Assembly: GCA_903789505.1 (NCBI GenBank)
Contig: CAIFEU010000062.1
Coordinates: 1-14,692 of the forward strand
Length of the DNA: 14,692 bases
Source of the DNA: an uncultured Coriobacteriales bacterium
GTDB taxonomy: Bacteria > Actinomycetota > Coriobacteriia > Coriobacteriales > UMGS124
Reading direction: 5' to 3'
Shown here: positions 1-7,248 of the stretch, one piece after another
Layout: every line of letters starts with the position of its first letter
Numbering within the stretch: position 1 is the stretch's first letter
Notes under the pieces: generated by a model
The model's input: only the letters and a program-made list of their open reading frames with translations
The model's database searches: none
Told to the model about the DNA's origin: nothing
Made by a program: the position numbers and the translations under genes

Positions 1-2
1 CT

Positions 3-1685
3 TCGGGGGAGGTCGCCTCCACCTCCGTCGACGTCTCGGGAATCGACGGGGCGACGGAGGCCGCGGACGGCTCCGCGTCGGAGGTCTCCGGAATCGACGT
101 CTCGTCGCTCTTCTCCGACCGGGACCTCGACGCGAGCTATGACGCCTCGACCGCGACCTCGGTCGCGCTTTCCGACGCCGGCACGACAGTGACGGGGGAG
201 GGCGTCACCGTGGAGGGCTCCACGGTGACGATCACCGCGCAGGGCACCTACGTGGTCTCGGGCACGCTCACCGACGGGCAGCTGGTCGTCGACGTGGACG
301 ACGCCTCCAAGGTGCAGATCGTCCTGGACGGGGCGAGCGTCACGTCGTCTCAGGGGGCTGCCCTGTACGTCAAGGGGGCGGACAAGGTGTTCCTCACCCT
401 GGCGGACGGCAGCCAGAACGCGCTGGCAACGAGCGGCGAGTACGTCCAGGTCGACGACAACAACGTCGACGGGGCGGTGTTCTCCAAGTCGGACCTCACG
501 GTGAACGGCGGGGGCGCCCTCTCGGTGACGAGCGCGACGGGCCACGGGATCGTGTGCAAGGACGACCTGACCCTGGTCTCGGGCGCAGTCGACGTCACGG
601 CCGCGGGGCATGCGATTCAGGCAAACGACAGCATCGCCGTGCGCGACGGGACCTACGTGCTGTCGGGCGGCACCGACGGCGTGCACTGCTCCAACGACGA
701 GGACGCCTCGAAGGGGTGGATTGTCGTCGAGGGTGGCAGCCTGACCGTTTCCGCAGTCAGCGACGGGTTCGATGCGAGCGGCGACCTGCTCGTCGACGGT
801 GGGACGATCGTCGTCGACGCGGGCGACGACGGCCTGCACTCCGACAGCGGCCTTACGATCGAGGGCGGGTCGGTCACGGTGGCCGAGTCGTACGAGGGCC
901 TGGAGGGGGCGACCGTCACGATCGACGGCGGCGAGGTGGACGTGACGTCCTCCGACGACGGCATCAACGCCTCGGGGCAGTCGACTTCCTCGGGCGACGT
1001 CACCTCGGCGGCACCCGAGGGAGGCGTCGCCCCGGAGGCGGGGGAGGCGGCCGGGGACGCCGGCGCCATGCCCGCCGCGGGCGAGGAGGCTCCGGGAGTG
1101 GGGCCCGGAGGCGAAGCGGCCATGGGCGGCGGCATGGGCGGCGGCATGGGCATGGACGTGGATGCCACCGCGGCGCTCGTTATCACTGGGGGCACGGTCT
1201 CGATTGACGCGTCCGGCGACGGGATCGACTCCAACGGGACCTTCTCGATGAGCGGCGGCACGGTCTTCGTCAGCGGCCCGACGGACAGCGGCAACGGCGC
1301 GCTCGACGTCGGCTCCACCGCGACGATCACGGGAGGGACCATCATCGCGGCAGGTTCCTCGGGCATGGCGACGGCGTTCTCGGAGGACGGTTCGACCCAG
1401 TGCAGCGCGGTCGTGTACCTGGACGCCGCGACGACAGGGACCATCACGCTGAGCGCCCCCGACGGCGTCGAGGTCGCGAGCTTCACGCCCGCTAAGCAGT
1501 ACTCGTGCGTCGTCGTAAGCGCCCCGGGCATGGCCCAGGGTTCGACCTGGACGCTCACGTGCGACGGGTCCGCCACGTCGCTGGAGCTCACGGGCGTGAG
1601 CACCTCGATCGGCTCCGCCTCCGCAATGGGCGGCGGGGCTCCCTCGGGCATGGGGGCGCGGCGCCCGGACGCGCAGACGGCGTAG
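3..1685 (+). CDS. Carbohydrate-binding beta-helix protein (Cthe_2159-like), 5' truncated by window edge
   Basis: The frame is open from base 3 to a TAG at 1683-1685 with no stop, giving 560 visible residues. The true start lies left of the window; the in-frame GTG at 189 is internal, because the residues before it (FSDRDLDASYD, then a run ending VALSDAGTTVTGEG) are the conserved beginning of this domain. The body is a parallel beta-helix: repeated rungs of the form GG-x-[VI]-x-[VI] alternate with DDG turns (DDGLHSDSG, SYEGLEG, SDDGINASG), a pattern known from the Clostridium thermocellum Cthe_2159 family, whose founder binds polysaccharide and calcium. The helix is interrupted near bases 970-1160 by a Gly/Ala/Glu/Met-rich low-complexity insert with GGGMGGGMGMD. 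Family knowledge and the absence of catalytic motifs suggest a surface or secreted glycan-binding protein. No anchor or signal peptide is visible; any signal peptide would be upstream. It converges on the next gene. Confident of family, not of ligand. Confidence 0.85.
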   Translation, partial: SGEVASTSVDVSGIDGATEAADGSASEVSGIDVSSLFSDRDLDASYDASTATSVALSDAGTTVTGEGVTVEGSTVTITAQGTYVVSGTLTDGQLVVDVDDASKVQIVLDGASVTSSQGAALYVKGADKVFLTLADGSQNALATSGEYVQVDDNNVDGAVFSKSDLTVNGGGALSVTSATGHGIVCKDDLTLVSGAVDVTAAGHAIQANDSIAVRDGTYVLSGGTDGVHCSNDEDASKGWIVVEGGSLTVSAVSDGFDASGDLLVDGGTIVVDAGDDGLHSDSGLTIEGGSVTVAESYEGLEGATVTIDGGEVDVTSSDDGINASGQSTSSGDVTSAAPEGGVAPEAGEAAGDAGAMPAAGEEAPGVGPGGEAAMGGGMGGGMGMDVDATAALVITGGTVSIDASGDGIDSNGTFSMSGGTVFVSGPTDSGNGALDVGSTATITGGTIIAAGSSGMATAFSEDGSTQCSAVVYLDAATTGTITLSAPDGVEVASFTPAKQYSCVVVSAPGMAQGSTWTLTCDGSATSLELTGVSTSIGSASAMGGGAPSGMGARRPDAQTA

Positions 1686-1748
1686 GCGCGGCACGGCTGG
1701 GGCCGAAGAGGCAAGGGGCTCCGCGGGAGACGGCCTTTTCGACCCCCG

Positions 1749-1766
1749 CGGCGCCCCAGGGCGCCG
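1749..1766. terminator. GC-rich hairpin between convergent genes
   Basis: CGGCGCC (1749-1755) pairs with GGCGCCG (1760-1766) around a CCAG loop, a perfect 7-bp stem. It lies in the 157-bp gap between two converging genes. Neither side is followed by a T tract, so it could act as a barrier or a factor-dependent terminator for both strands, but it is not a canonical intrinsic terminator. A second, longer-range pairing GCCGGCG/CGCCGGC lies just to its right (about 1782-1815). Confidence 0.35.
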
Positions 1767-1842
1767 AGCCTATGACGGGCGCCGGCGGGCACCGTCGTCG
1801 GACGCTCGCCGGCAGAGCCCCCCACGCGGGGGAGGCGGCAGC

Positions 1843-3906
1843 CTACTTCGAGGCGTGCTCCGCCTCGTACTCGTCGACGGCGGCCTGCTCGTCGGCGTCG
1901 GGCGAGGCGAGCGCCGCGGCCTGGGCGTCGGCGATCGTGACGCTGCCGACGGGGCTCGAGCCGTCCTCGGCAGGTGCGGGCTCGTCGTACCCGGCGTAGA
2001 TGGCCGCCTGCACGCCCGCGTTGCGGCCGAACGTCATGCAGTCGGCGATGGCGTTGCCACCCAGGCGGTTGGAGCCGTGGATGCCGCCGGTGACCTCGCC
2101 GCACGCGTACAGGCCGGGGATGGGGTTGCCGTCGGCGCCCACCGCGCGCGAGGACACGTCGACGTGGATGCCGCCCATCGTGTGGTGCACGGTCGGGACC
2201 TTGCGGCATGCGTACCAGGGACCCTCGGTCATCTTCGCGTCTGCGGTGTTGTCGGCGACGAACCCGAACTCGTCGGTGCCGCCGTCGATGACGGCATTGT
2301 AGGCGTCAACCGAGGCCTGCAGCTTCGCGGGGTCCATCCCGCAGGCGTTGGCGAGCTCCTCGATCGTGTCCGCCGCGGTCACGTGCCCCGTCGCCACCAT
2401 GTTCTTGATCGTGGCGCCGTTGGCATCGGGCGTGGTCTCGTCGGGGTAGCGCAGCTTGTTCACGACCACCCAGTACGTGGAGTCGGGCTGCGCGAAGATC
2501 GCCTTGCACAGCGTGTCGCGCGCCGCGCCCTCGTTGACGAAGCGGTCACCCTGCTCGTTGACGAAGATGCGGTTGCGGCCCGAGGTGCGGATGTCCTCCA
2601 TCAGGCCGGTGCCGGGGGTTCCGCAGGGGTGCAGCTGGATGTCGGACAGGCCGATGAGCTCGGCGCCCGCGTCGCTGGCGAGCTTGAGGCCCTCGCCCTG
2701 CGCGCACGGGTTGATGTTGGTGCAGCCGATGGAGTCGTCGAGCTTGACGTCGGCCCACACGCCGGTGTTCACGCTCTGACGGTACTCCACGTTGGCGCCG
2801 AACCCGCCGGTGGCGATGATGACCGCCTTGGCGTTGACCGTCACGGTCTTCTCGCCGCCACGCCAGCTTGCCTCCACGCCGTCGACCGCGCCGCTCGCGT
2901 CGGTCAGCAGGCGGGTTGCGTCGCACTCGTGCAGGATCGTGATCTGGTCGGGATGACTGTCGGCCCAGCTCACCAGCGAGCGGATGTAGGTGTTGCCCGA
3001 GGGCGTGTAGGGGTAGTGGCTGCGCTGCCCCAGCGAGCCCGTGGCGGAGCCAATCGTGTCCTTGAAGCGCACGCCGATGCTCTCGAGCCAGTGAACCGAG
3101 TCGAGGGCGTTGTGCACCAGGTAGCCGATCAGCGCCGGCGTCCCGGTCTTGTGGCCGCCCTCCCAGGTCGCCGCGTAGTGCGTGGGGACGGAGTCCTCGA
3201 TGCCCTGCTTCTCCTGCAGCTCCGGGTCGACGGCGTTCAGCGCGCCCTCGGAGACGTTGGTCGACCCACCGTCGATCGCGAGCTTCTCGATGACGACGAC
3301 CTTCGCGCCCGCCTGCGCCGCGCTGACCGCCGCGCACAGCCCCGAGCCACCGCCGCCCACGACCGCGACGTCGGCGTCGTAGGTGTCCTCGACCTGCTGC
3401 GCGGGGCCGCTCTCGGCGAGCAGCTCGTCGGTGCTGCCCGCCTGCTTGGCGCAGTCCTCGATGCCTCCCAGCAGCGCGGCGCTCGTGATCGACGCGCCGC
3501 TGACGGCGTCGACGTTGAGCGACTGCGTCTTGATGACCTCGTCGGAGATCGTCTTCAGGGCCACCTTGCCGACGCCGATCGTCTCGTTGTTGTCGGAGGT
3601 GTCGATCGCCGACAGGGCGTACTTGGTGAACGTGCAGGTGACCGTGAACGGCGCGTTGTGGCCCATCACCTGCGAAGAGTAGTCACCGGGCGTGTAGCCC
3701 GCCCACGCTCCCGACGACGCCTTGCCCGCCGCGGCGGAGGTGTCCTTGGAGCCGCTTGCCTTTGCCTCGCTCGCGTTGGCGACGCCCGCCAGGCCTGCCG
3801 CCCCCGCCAAGGCGCCCGCCGCCATCGCGGCGCCCGTCACGAACTGACGGCGCCCGATGCCTTCGCGCTGCCCGCAGGTCGCCATGCGCTGGTTGCTGAG
3901 TCCCAT
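1843..3906 (-). CDS. Tat-exported FMN/FAD fumarate-reductase-type flavoprotein, complete active site
   Basis: 687 residues. The ATG at 3906 is chosen because AAGGGGG (3913-3919) sits 6 bases upstream; the frame extends 20 codons further without a better site. Domains in order: Tat signal with GRRQFVTG (R19, R20) and a hydrophobic Ala/Gly stretch ending near ANA-S46; FMN-binding domain at about 70-155 with the flavinylation motif DAVSGASIT (133-141, T141 the expected acceptor for ApbE-attached FMN); FAD_binding_2 domain from GGGGSG (184-189). Against Shewanella flavocytochrome c3 all four catalytic/substrate positions are kept: H426 (His365), R463 (the proton-donating Arg402), H575 in HHTMGG (His504) and R614 in SNRLGGNA (Arg544/545). 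It should therefore reduce the C=C bond of a fumarate-like alpha,beta-unsaturated carboxylate outside the membrane, with electrons arriving through the FMN. The residue at the Thr377 position is D438, so the substrate may not be fumarate. It has an acidic Ala-rich tail of about 45 residues. No cytochrome or membrane partner lies beside it. The 269 bp upstream holds its promoter region. Confidence 0.9.
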   Translation of the reverse strand: MGLSNQRMATCGQREGIGRRQFVTGAAMAAGALAGAAGLAGVANASEAKASGSKDTSAAAGKASSGAWAGYTPGDYSSQVMGHNAPFTVTCTFTKYALSAIDTSDNNETIGVGKVALKTISDEVIKTQSLNVDAVSGASITSAALLGGIEDCAKQAGSTDELLAESGPAQQVEDTYDADVAVVGGGGSGLCAAVSAAQAGAKVVVIEKLAIDGGSTNVSEGALNAVDPELQEKQGIEDSVPTHYAATWEGGHKTGTPALIGYLVHNALDSVHWLESIGVRFKDTIGSATGSLGQRSHYPYTPSGNTYIRSLVSWADSHPDQITILHECDATRLLTDASGAVDGVEASWRGGEKTVTVNAKAVIIATGGFGANVEYRQSVNTGVWADVKLDDSIGCTNINPCAQGEGLKLASDAGAELIGLSDIQLHPCGTPGTGLMEDIRTSGRNRIFVNEQGDRFVNEGAARDTLCKAIFAQPDSTYWVVVNKLRYPDETTPDANGATIKNMVATGHVTAADTIEELANACGMDPAKLQASVDAYNAVIDGGTDEFGFVADNTADAKMTEGPWYACRKVPTVHHTMGGIHVDVSSRAVGADGNPIPGLYACGEVTGGIHGSNRLGGNAIADCMTFGRNAGVQAAIYAGYDEPAPAEDGSSPVGSVTIADAQAAALASPDADEQAAVDEYEAEHASK

Positions 3907-3966
3907 GATGAACCCCCTTGGTCGTGGTGACGCGCCCCTATCCCTGCCTGCCCGTGCGCGTGCCAC

Positions 3967-3981
3967 CTTCGAAGTTCGAAG
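3967..3981. promoter_or_regulatory. Perfect 15-bp palindrome upstream of the flavoprotein gene, candidate operator
   Basis: CTTCGAA-G-TTCGAAG is a perfect 7+1+7 dyad, 61 bases upstream of the flavoprotein ATG at 3906 and in its 5' leader or promoter region. It shares the hexamer CGAACT/AGTTCG with the larger dyad at 5025-5051 but not its spacing. Whether the neighbouring TetR binds here is only a guess. I could not identify a convincing -35/-10 pair for this gene; TACATT on the minus strand near 4100-4105 is a weak -10 candidate. Confidence 0.35.
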
Positions 3982-4175
3982 CGGCGCCGCGCCCGCTGCC
4001 CGGGATTCGCGTCACGAATGCCGTACGCTCCCGACGCTATTCCAGCTGCATGGCGACGGGGGCACCAAGGGGTACCCAACTCGCCCTGTGACGCTGACCA
4101 GAATGTACCTTATTTGCGTCAGTGCAGCTCATGAGGGGTGTGCGAGTTCAGGGGACGGACGAGGGCGGACGTGCC

Positions 4176-4862
4176 CTACGCCTGCGGCTCTGGACGTGCC
4201 TCCCAGCCCTGGGCTCCCATGAACCAGGAGGAGAGCCGCTCGGGGGAGACGTCTCTGGTGAGCCCCTTGCCCTCGGGATGCCCCGCGCCCTCGGGACGTC
4301 CCGCCCTTTCCGGGTAACCCGGCGCGGCCGCAGGGGCGAACCACCAGCTCACCGCTTGGCAGAACGAGCTGACGACCATGCCCGTCAGCAGGTCATGCGG
4401 CACCTGCCCGGGAGCGGGCGGCATGTTGCGCTCGAACAGGTCGGTCAGGCGCGCGCGAAACGCCGCCGTGAAGTGCGGCTCTCCGTCACGCAGCAGTCGC
4501 CCGCAGACGCCCGAGTGCGTGTCGCGCAGGTGGTACAGCAGATGCGCGAGCAGCCCCTGCAGGTCGGTCGTGCGCAGCGTGGCGTGCGTGACGCAGTGGG
4601 CGTTCACGCCGGCGAAGATGTGGTCGAACATCTCGGTGCACATCGCCTCGAGCAGCTCGTCCTTGGTCTCGAAGTGCGCGTAGAAGGTGGAACGGCCCAC
4701 GTCGGCTCGCTCGATGATGTGGGCGACCGTGATCTTGCTGTAGTGCTGCGTGGCCATCAGCGACTCGAACGCGTCGAAGATCGCCTTGCGCGTCTTGCGT
4801 CGCCTGCGGTCCTCCCGCTGCGCGCGCGCCTCCTGCGCTCCCCCTGACTCCATCGCCTCCAT
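4176..4862 (-). CDS. TetR/AcrR-family transcriptional regulator, divergent from the P-type ATPase
   Basis: 228 residues from the ATG at 4862, which has a GAGAG element about 7 bases upstream; an ATG at 4913 and a GTG at 4937 are in-frame alternatives, but the GTG lies inside the palindrome at 4922-4939 and neither has a good ribosome site. The TetR DNA-binding domain is clear: residues 23-72 hold KAIFDAFESL, the helix-turn-helix ITVAHIIERADVGRSTFYAHF and KDELLEAM. The C-terminal domain resembles the TetR_C_8-like group of ligand-binding domains, with SSFCQAVSWWFA near 165-176. Between this and the last helix (SPERLSSWFMG) is an insert of three hexapeptide repeats at 183-200. The gene is divergent from a metal ATPase with a strong dyad in between, so it most likely represses that pump, and itself, until a metal or other ligand binds. 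It could also control the flavoprotein downstream of it on the same strand. Family certain; ligand unknown. Confidence 0.88.
   Translation of the reverse strand: MEAMESGGAQEARAQREDRRRRKTRKAIFDAFESLMATQHYSKITVAHIIERADVGRSTFYAHFETKDELLEAMCTEMFDHIFAGVNAHCVTHATLRTTDLQGLLAHLLYHLRDTHSGVCGRLLRDGEPHFTAAFRARLTDLFERNMPPAPGQVPHDLLTGMVVSSFCQAVSWWFAPAAAPGYPERAGRPEGAGHPEGKGLTRDVSPERLSSWFMGAQGWEARPEPQA
4270..4323 (-). repeat. Three imperfect 18-bp tandem repeats coding a hexapeptide repeat in the TetR gene
   Basis: Units at 4270-4287, 4288-4305 and 4306-4323. The first two differ mainly in the middle (CCCTCGGGATGCCCCGCG and CCCTCGGGACGTCCCGCC); the third is more diverged. On the minus strand they encode YPERAG, RPEGAG and HPEGKG (residues 183-200). 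Each unit is also near-palindromic (for example CGGGACGTCCCG). The unit length is a multiple of three, so copy-number change keeps the frame. Confidence 0.75.
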
Positions 4863-4921
4863 CGTCGGCTCTCTCGTGGTCCTCACCTGCGCCTTCCCTG
4901 TTCTCGCACGCATCGCGCGCG

Positions 4922-4939
4922 CTGTGCGGTTCCGCACAG
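4922..4939. promoter_or_regulatory. 18-bp perfect palindrome at the 5' end of the TetR gene
   Basis: CTGTGCGGTTCCGCACAG: 8-bp arms around TT (reads identically on both strands except the centre). It overlaps the possible GTG start at 4935-4937, which argues that translation begins downstream at 4913 or 4862. As DNA it could be a second operator; as RNA it would form an 8-bp stem but with only a two-base loop, so a protein-binding site is more likely. Confidence 0.4.
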
Positions 4940-5005
4940 TTCCGCCGAAGTGTCCCGTAGCGGCCGCCTCCGCGCGATTGTTTCTTCATTTGTTCGCCTT
5001 GTCGA

Positions 5006-5034
5006 ACTATACCAGCAGGCATCACGTTACCGAA
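5006..5034 (-). promoter_or_regulatory. Predicted promoter of the TetR gene (extended -10), overlapped by the operator dyad
   Basis: On the minus strand there is an extended -10 TGGTATAGT (plus-strand 5006-5014, hexamer TATAGT at 5006-5011) and, 17 bases upstream, TTCGGT (5029-5034) as a weak -35. The -35 lies within the left arm of the inverted repeat at 5025-5051, so a repressor bound there would block the polymerase. The predicted transcript start is near 4999, leaving a leader of about 137 bases before the ATG at 4862. Confidence 0.4.
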
Positions 5035-5051
5035 CTGTGAGTTCGGTAACG
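5025..5051. promoter_or_regulatory. Perfect 27-bp inverted repeat, probable TetR operator between regulator and ATPase
   Basis: CGTTACCGAACT (5025-5036), a GTG centre, and AGTTCGGTAACG (5040-5051): two perfect 12-bp arms, the strongest dyad in the window. It lies between the divergent TetR and P-type ATPase genes, 103 bases before the ATPase start and overlapping the predicted TetR -35. Size, symmetry and position are those of a TetR-family operator. Not a terminator: the three-base centre is too short for a stable RNA loop and no T tract follows. Confidence 0.7.
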
Positions 5052-5153
5052 CATATCAAGTATCGAAGTCGAGAGCTCCCCGCGGGCGCCCCGTTCGCAG
5101 GCGTGCAGTGGCAGGGGCTGGCGCGGCGCGGGTGGAGCGTTGGGAGGTCGAAC

Positions 5154-7199
5154 GTGGACGTTCAGGACGAGGATGCGGCGCGGGAGGGCGCCGGGGCGAT
5201 GCGGGGAGACGGGAGTACGGCTGGCAGCGTGCGCCGGCGCGTCCAGGCGGCGTGCGATGCCGTCGAACGGGTGCTCGAGGCGGGCGGGACCAGGAAGAAC
5301 GTAGCGCTGCTGGCGGTGTCGGCGGCGTCGCTGGCGATGAGCTTCCTGCTGCCCGCGGGGGCGCTGCCCTTCGACGCTGCGTGGGTCGCGATTGTTCTGT
5401 GCGGCGTGCCCATCCTGTGCGAGGCGCTGATCGGCCTGGTGACGCGGTTCGACATCAAGGCAGATGTGCTCGTCTCGATGGCCCTGGTGGCCTCCGTAGC
5501 GATCGGCGAGTACTTCGCGGCGGGCGAGGTCGCCCTGATCATGCAGCTGGGCGGGCTCCTCGAGACCCTCACGGTCGCGCGCGCCCGGGCGGGGATCGAG
5601 CACCTGGTCGCCATGACCCCGCGAGTCGCGCGGGTCGTTGACGCTGACGGGACGCAGCGCGAGGTGGCCGCCGAGGAGGTGCTGCTCGACCAGACGGTGC
5701 GCGTGCTCCCGGGCGAGGCGATTCCCGTCGACGGCGTCGTGGTGAGCGGTCACACGTCGGTCGACGAGTCGGTCGTAACGGGAGAGCCCATGCCTGCCGA
5801 CAAGGCGCCGGGCGACGAGGTCTGCTCGGGCACGGTCAACCAGTTTGGCGCAATCGACGTCCGGGCCACGCGCGTGGGGGAGGACGGCTCCATCCAGCGG
5901 TTGGCGCGCCTGGTCGCAAGCGCCGACGCGGGGAAGGCGCAGATCGTGCGCCTCGCCGACCGCTGGGCCACCTGGGTCGTGGTCGGCGCCCTGGCGGCAG
6001 CCGGCCTGGCGTACGCGCTGACCGGCGAGGTCCTGCGCTCCGTGACCGTGCTGGTCGTGTTCTGTCCCTGCTCGCTGGTGCTCGCCACCCCCACCGCAAT
6101 CATGGCCGCCATAGGCAACGCCACCCGGCACGGGTTCATGGTCAAGGAAGGCGACGCCCTGGAGCGCCTCGCCTCGGTGAGGAGCGCCGTGTTCGACAAG
6201 ACCGGTACCCTCACGCGGGGCGAGCCCAGGGTCGCGCGGGTCGTGGCGCTCGACGGCCCGGGCACCGCCTGCCTGGGCGAGCGGGAGCTGCTGGGGCTCG
6301 CCGCCGGCGCCGAGCTGCGCAGCGAGCACCCGCTGGCGGGCTCCGTGGTTGCATGCGCGCGGGCGCGCGGCGTCAGGGCGGTCGAGCCGTCCGCGTTCAC
6401 GATGCTCCCCGGCCTGGGGGTCCGCGCGACCTGCGGGGGTCACGAGGTGCTCGCCGGCAACGCCGCGATGATGCGCGCGTCGGGGGTCGCCGACCCCGAG
6501 GGCGACCAGGGCTTGCCCGGCTGTTGGGCCCTCGCCGACCTCCAGGCGCTGCTCTCCGAGGGCTGCATGGCGATTTTCGTCGCGGCCGACGGGCTCCCCG
6601 CTGGCGTGATCGCACTGTCGGACACCGTGCGCGAGGAGTCATGCGAGGTGGTGGGCCAGCTGGAGGTCCTGGGGGTGACGCCGGTGCTGCTGACGGGGGA
6701 CCACGAGGCGGCGGCGAGGTCGGTCGCCTCCGGGCTGGGCATCGGGCAGGTCGTCGCGGGCTGCACGCCCGAGGACAAGCTCGCCTACGTCGAGCGGCTT
6801 GAGGGCAAGGGCGGCCTCGCGGTCATGGTGGGCGACGGCGTCAACGATGCGCCGGCGCTCAGGCGGGCATACGTGGGCATCGCCGTGGGTGGCGCGAAGA
6901 GCGACATCGCAATCGACGCCGCCGACATCGCGATGGTGGGCGACGGCATCGACCAGCTCCCGCACCTGCTCGCGCTCTCGCGCCACATGATGCGCGTGAT
7001 CAGGGCGAACCTGACCTTCTCGATGACGCTCAACTTCGTCGCCGTGGCACTCGCCATGCTGGCGGTGCTCGACCCGGTCAGCGGCGCCCTGGTGCACAAC
7101 TGCGGCAGCGTATTCGTGATTGTGAACTCGGCGTTCCTGCTGCGCTGGACAGCGCGACCGGGGCAATCGGGGTGCGGGAGCGACGGACAGAGGGGCTGA
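5154..7199 (+). CDS. Heavy-metal-transporting P1B-type ATPase without N-terminal metal-binding domain
   Basis: 681 residues. The GTG at 5154 is chosen because GGGAGG (5142-5147) is 6 bases upstream; the frame is open 68 codons further but that stretch has no ribosome site and runs over the operator. All P-type motifs are present: actuator TGE (T209-E211) in SVDESVVTGEPMP, membrane CPC (C304-P305-C306) in FCPCSLVLATPTA, phosphorylation site DKTGT (D348), SEHPLAG (H392-P393) of the nucleotide domain, and GDGVNDAP (560-567). The first ~45 residues are charged and contain no CxxC or His-rich HMA domain. The last membrane helices read NLTFSMTLNF and HNCGSVFVIVNSAFLL (H648, N649); the Lys and Asp typical of Zn/Cd pumps such as ZntA are absent, and the pattern is closer to the HN...NS type seen in CtpC-like manganese pumps. 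It exports a cation from the cytoplasm using ATP. Metal identity is inference; Mn is a suggestion only. Confidence 0.9.
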   Translation: MDVQDEDAAREGAGAMRGDGSTAGSVRRRVQAACDAVERVLEAGGTRKNVALLAVSAASLAMSFLLPAGALPFDAAWVAIVLCGVPILCEALIGLVTRFDIKADVLVSMALVASVAIGEYFAAGEVALIMQLGGLLETLTVARARAGIEHLVAMTPRVARVVDADGTQREVAAEEVLLDQTVRVLPGEAIPVDGVVVSGHTSVDESVVTGEPMPADKAPGDEVCSGTVNQFGAIDVRATRVGEDGSIQRLARLVASADAGKAQIVRLADRWATWVVVGALAAAGLAYALTGEVLRSVTVLVVFCPCSLVLATPTAIMAAIGNATRHGFMVKEGDALERLASVRSAVFDKTGTLTRGEPRVARVVALDGPGTACLGERELLGLAAGAELRSEHPLAGSVVACARARGVRAVEPSAFTMLPGLGVRATCGGHEVLAGNAAMMRASGVADPEGDQGLPGCWALADLQALLSEGCMAIFVAADGLPAGVIALSDTVREESCEVVGQLEVLGVTPVLLTGDHEAAARSVASGLGIGQVVAGCTPEDKLAYVERLEGKGGLAVMVGDGVNDAPALRRAYVGIAVGGAKSDIAIDAADIAMVGDGIDQLPHLLALSRHMMRVIRANLTFSMTLNFVAVALAMLAVLDPVSGALVHNCGSVFVIVNSAFLLRWTARPGQSGCGSDGQRG

Positions 7200-7248
7200 C
7201 GGGCGTATCTGGAAGTATTGGAGGTAGGGGACGGCGTGCCGGCAGGTG

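Noticed and set aside
1020..1160. Gly/Met-rich stretch in the carbohydrate-binding protein as a metal-binding system
   Set aside because: Low-complexity GGGM inserts are common in this protein family and look like a flexible linker; there is no further sign of metal handling.
653..2209. Open frame of 518 codons on the minus strand opposite the carbohydrate-binding protein
   Set aside because: Low-complexity Arg/Pro/Ser product, overlaps two real genes, no ribosome site; a composition artefact.
1855..3930. Open frame of 691 codons on the plus strand opposite the first flavoprotein
   Set aside because: It is antisense to a gene with clear domains and catalytic motifs; its product is Arg/Val/Asp/Gly-rich with no recognisable domain, typical of high-GC antisense frames.
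4950..5153. 68-residue N-terminal extension of the P-type ATPase
   Set aside because: It would read through the 27-bp operator dyad and has no ribosome site; the GTG at 5154 has GGGAGG 6 bases upstream. It also contains no metal-binding CxxC.
5022..6443. Open frame of 473 codons opposite the P-type ATPase
   Set aside because: Antisense to a gene with all P-type motifs; no domain in the product and no start signal.
5154..7199. Copper or zinc/cadmium pump assignment for the P1B ATPase
   Set aside because: CPC alone does not separate the subgroups; the Zn/Cd-type Lys and Asp and the Cu-type Asn/Tyr and Met/Ser helix motifs were not seen, and there is no HMA domain, so no metal was assigned in the call.
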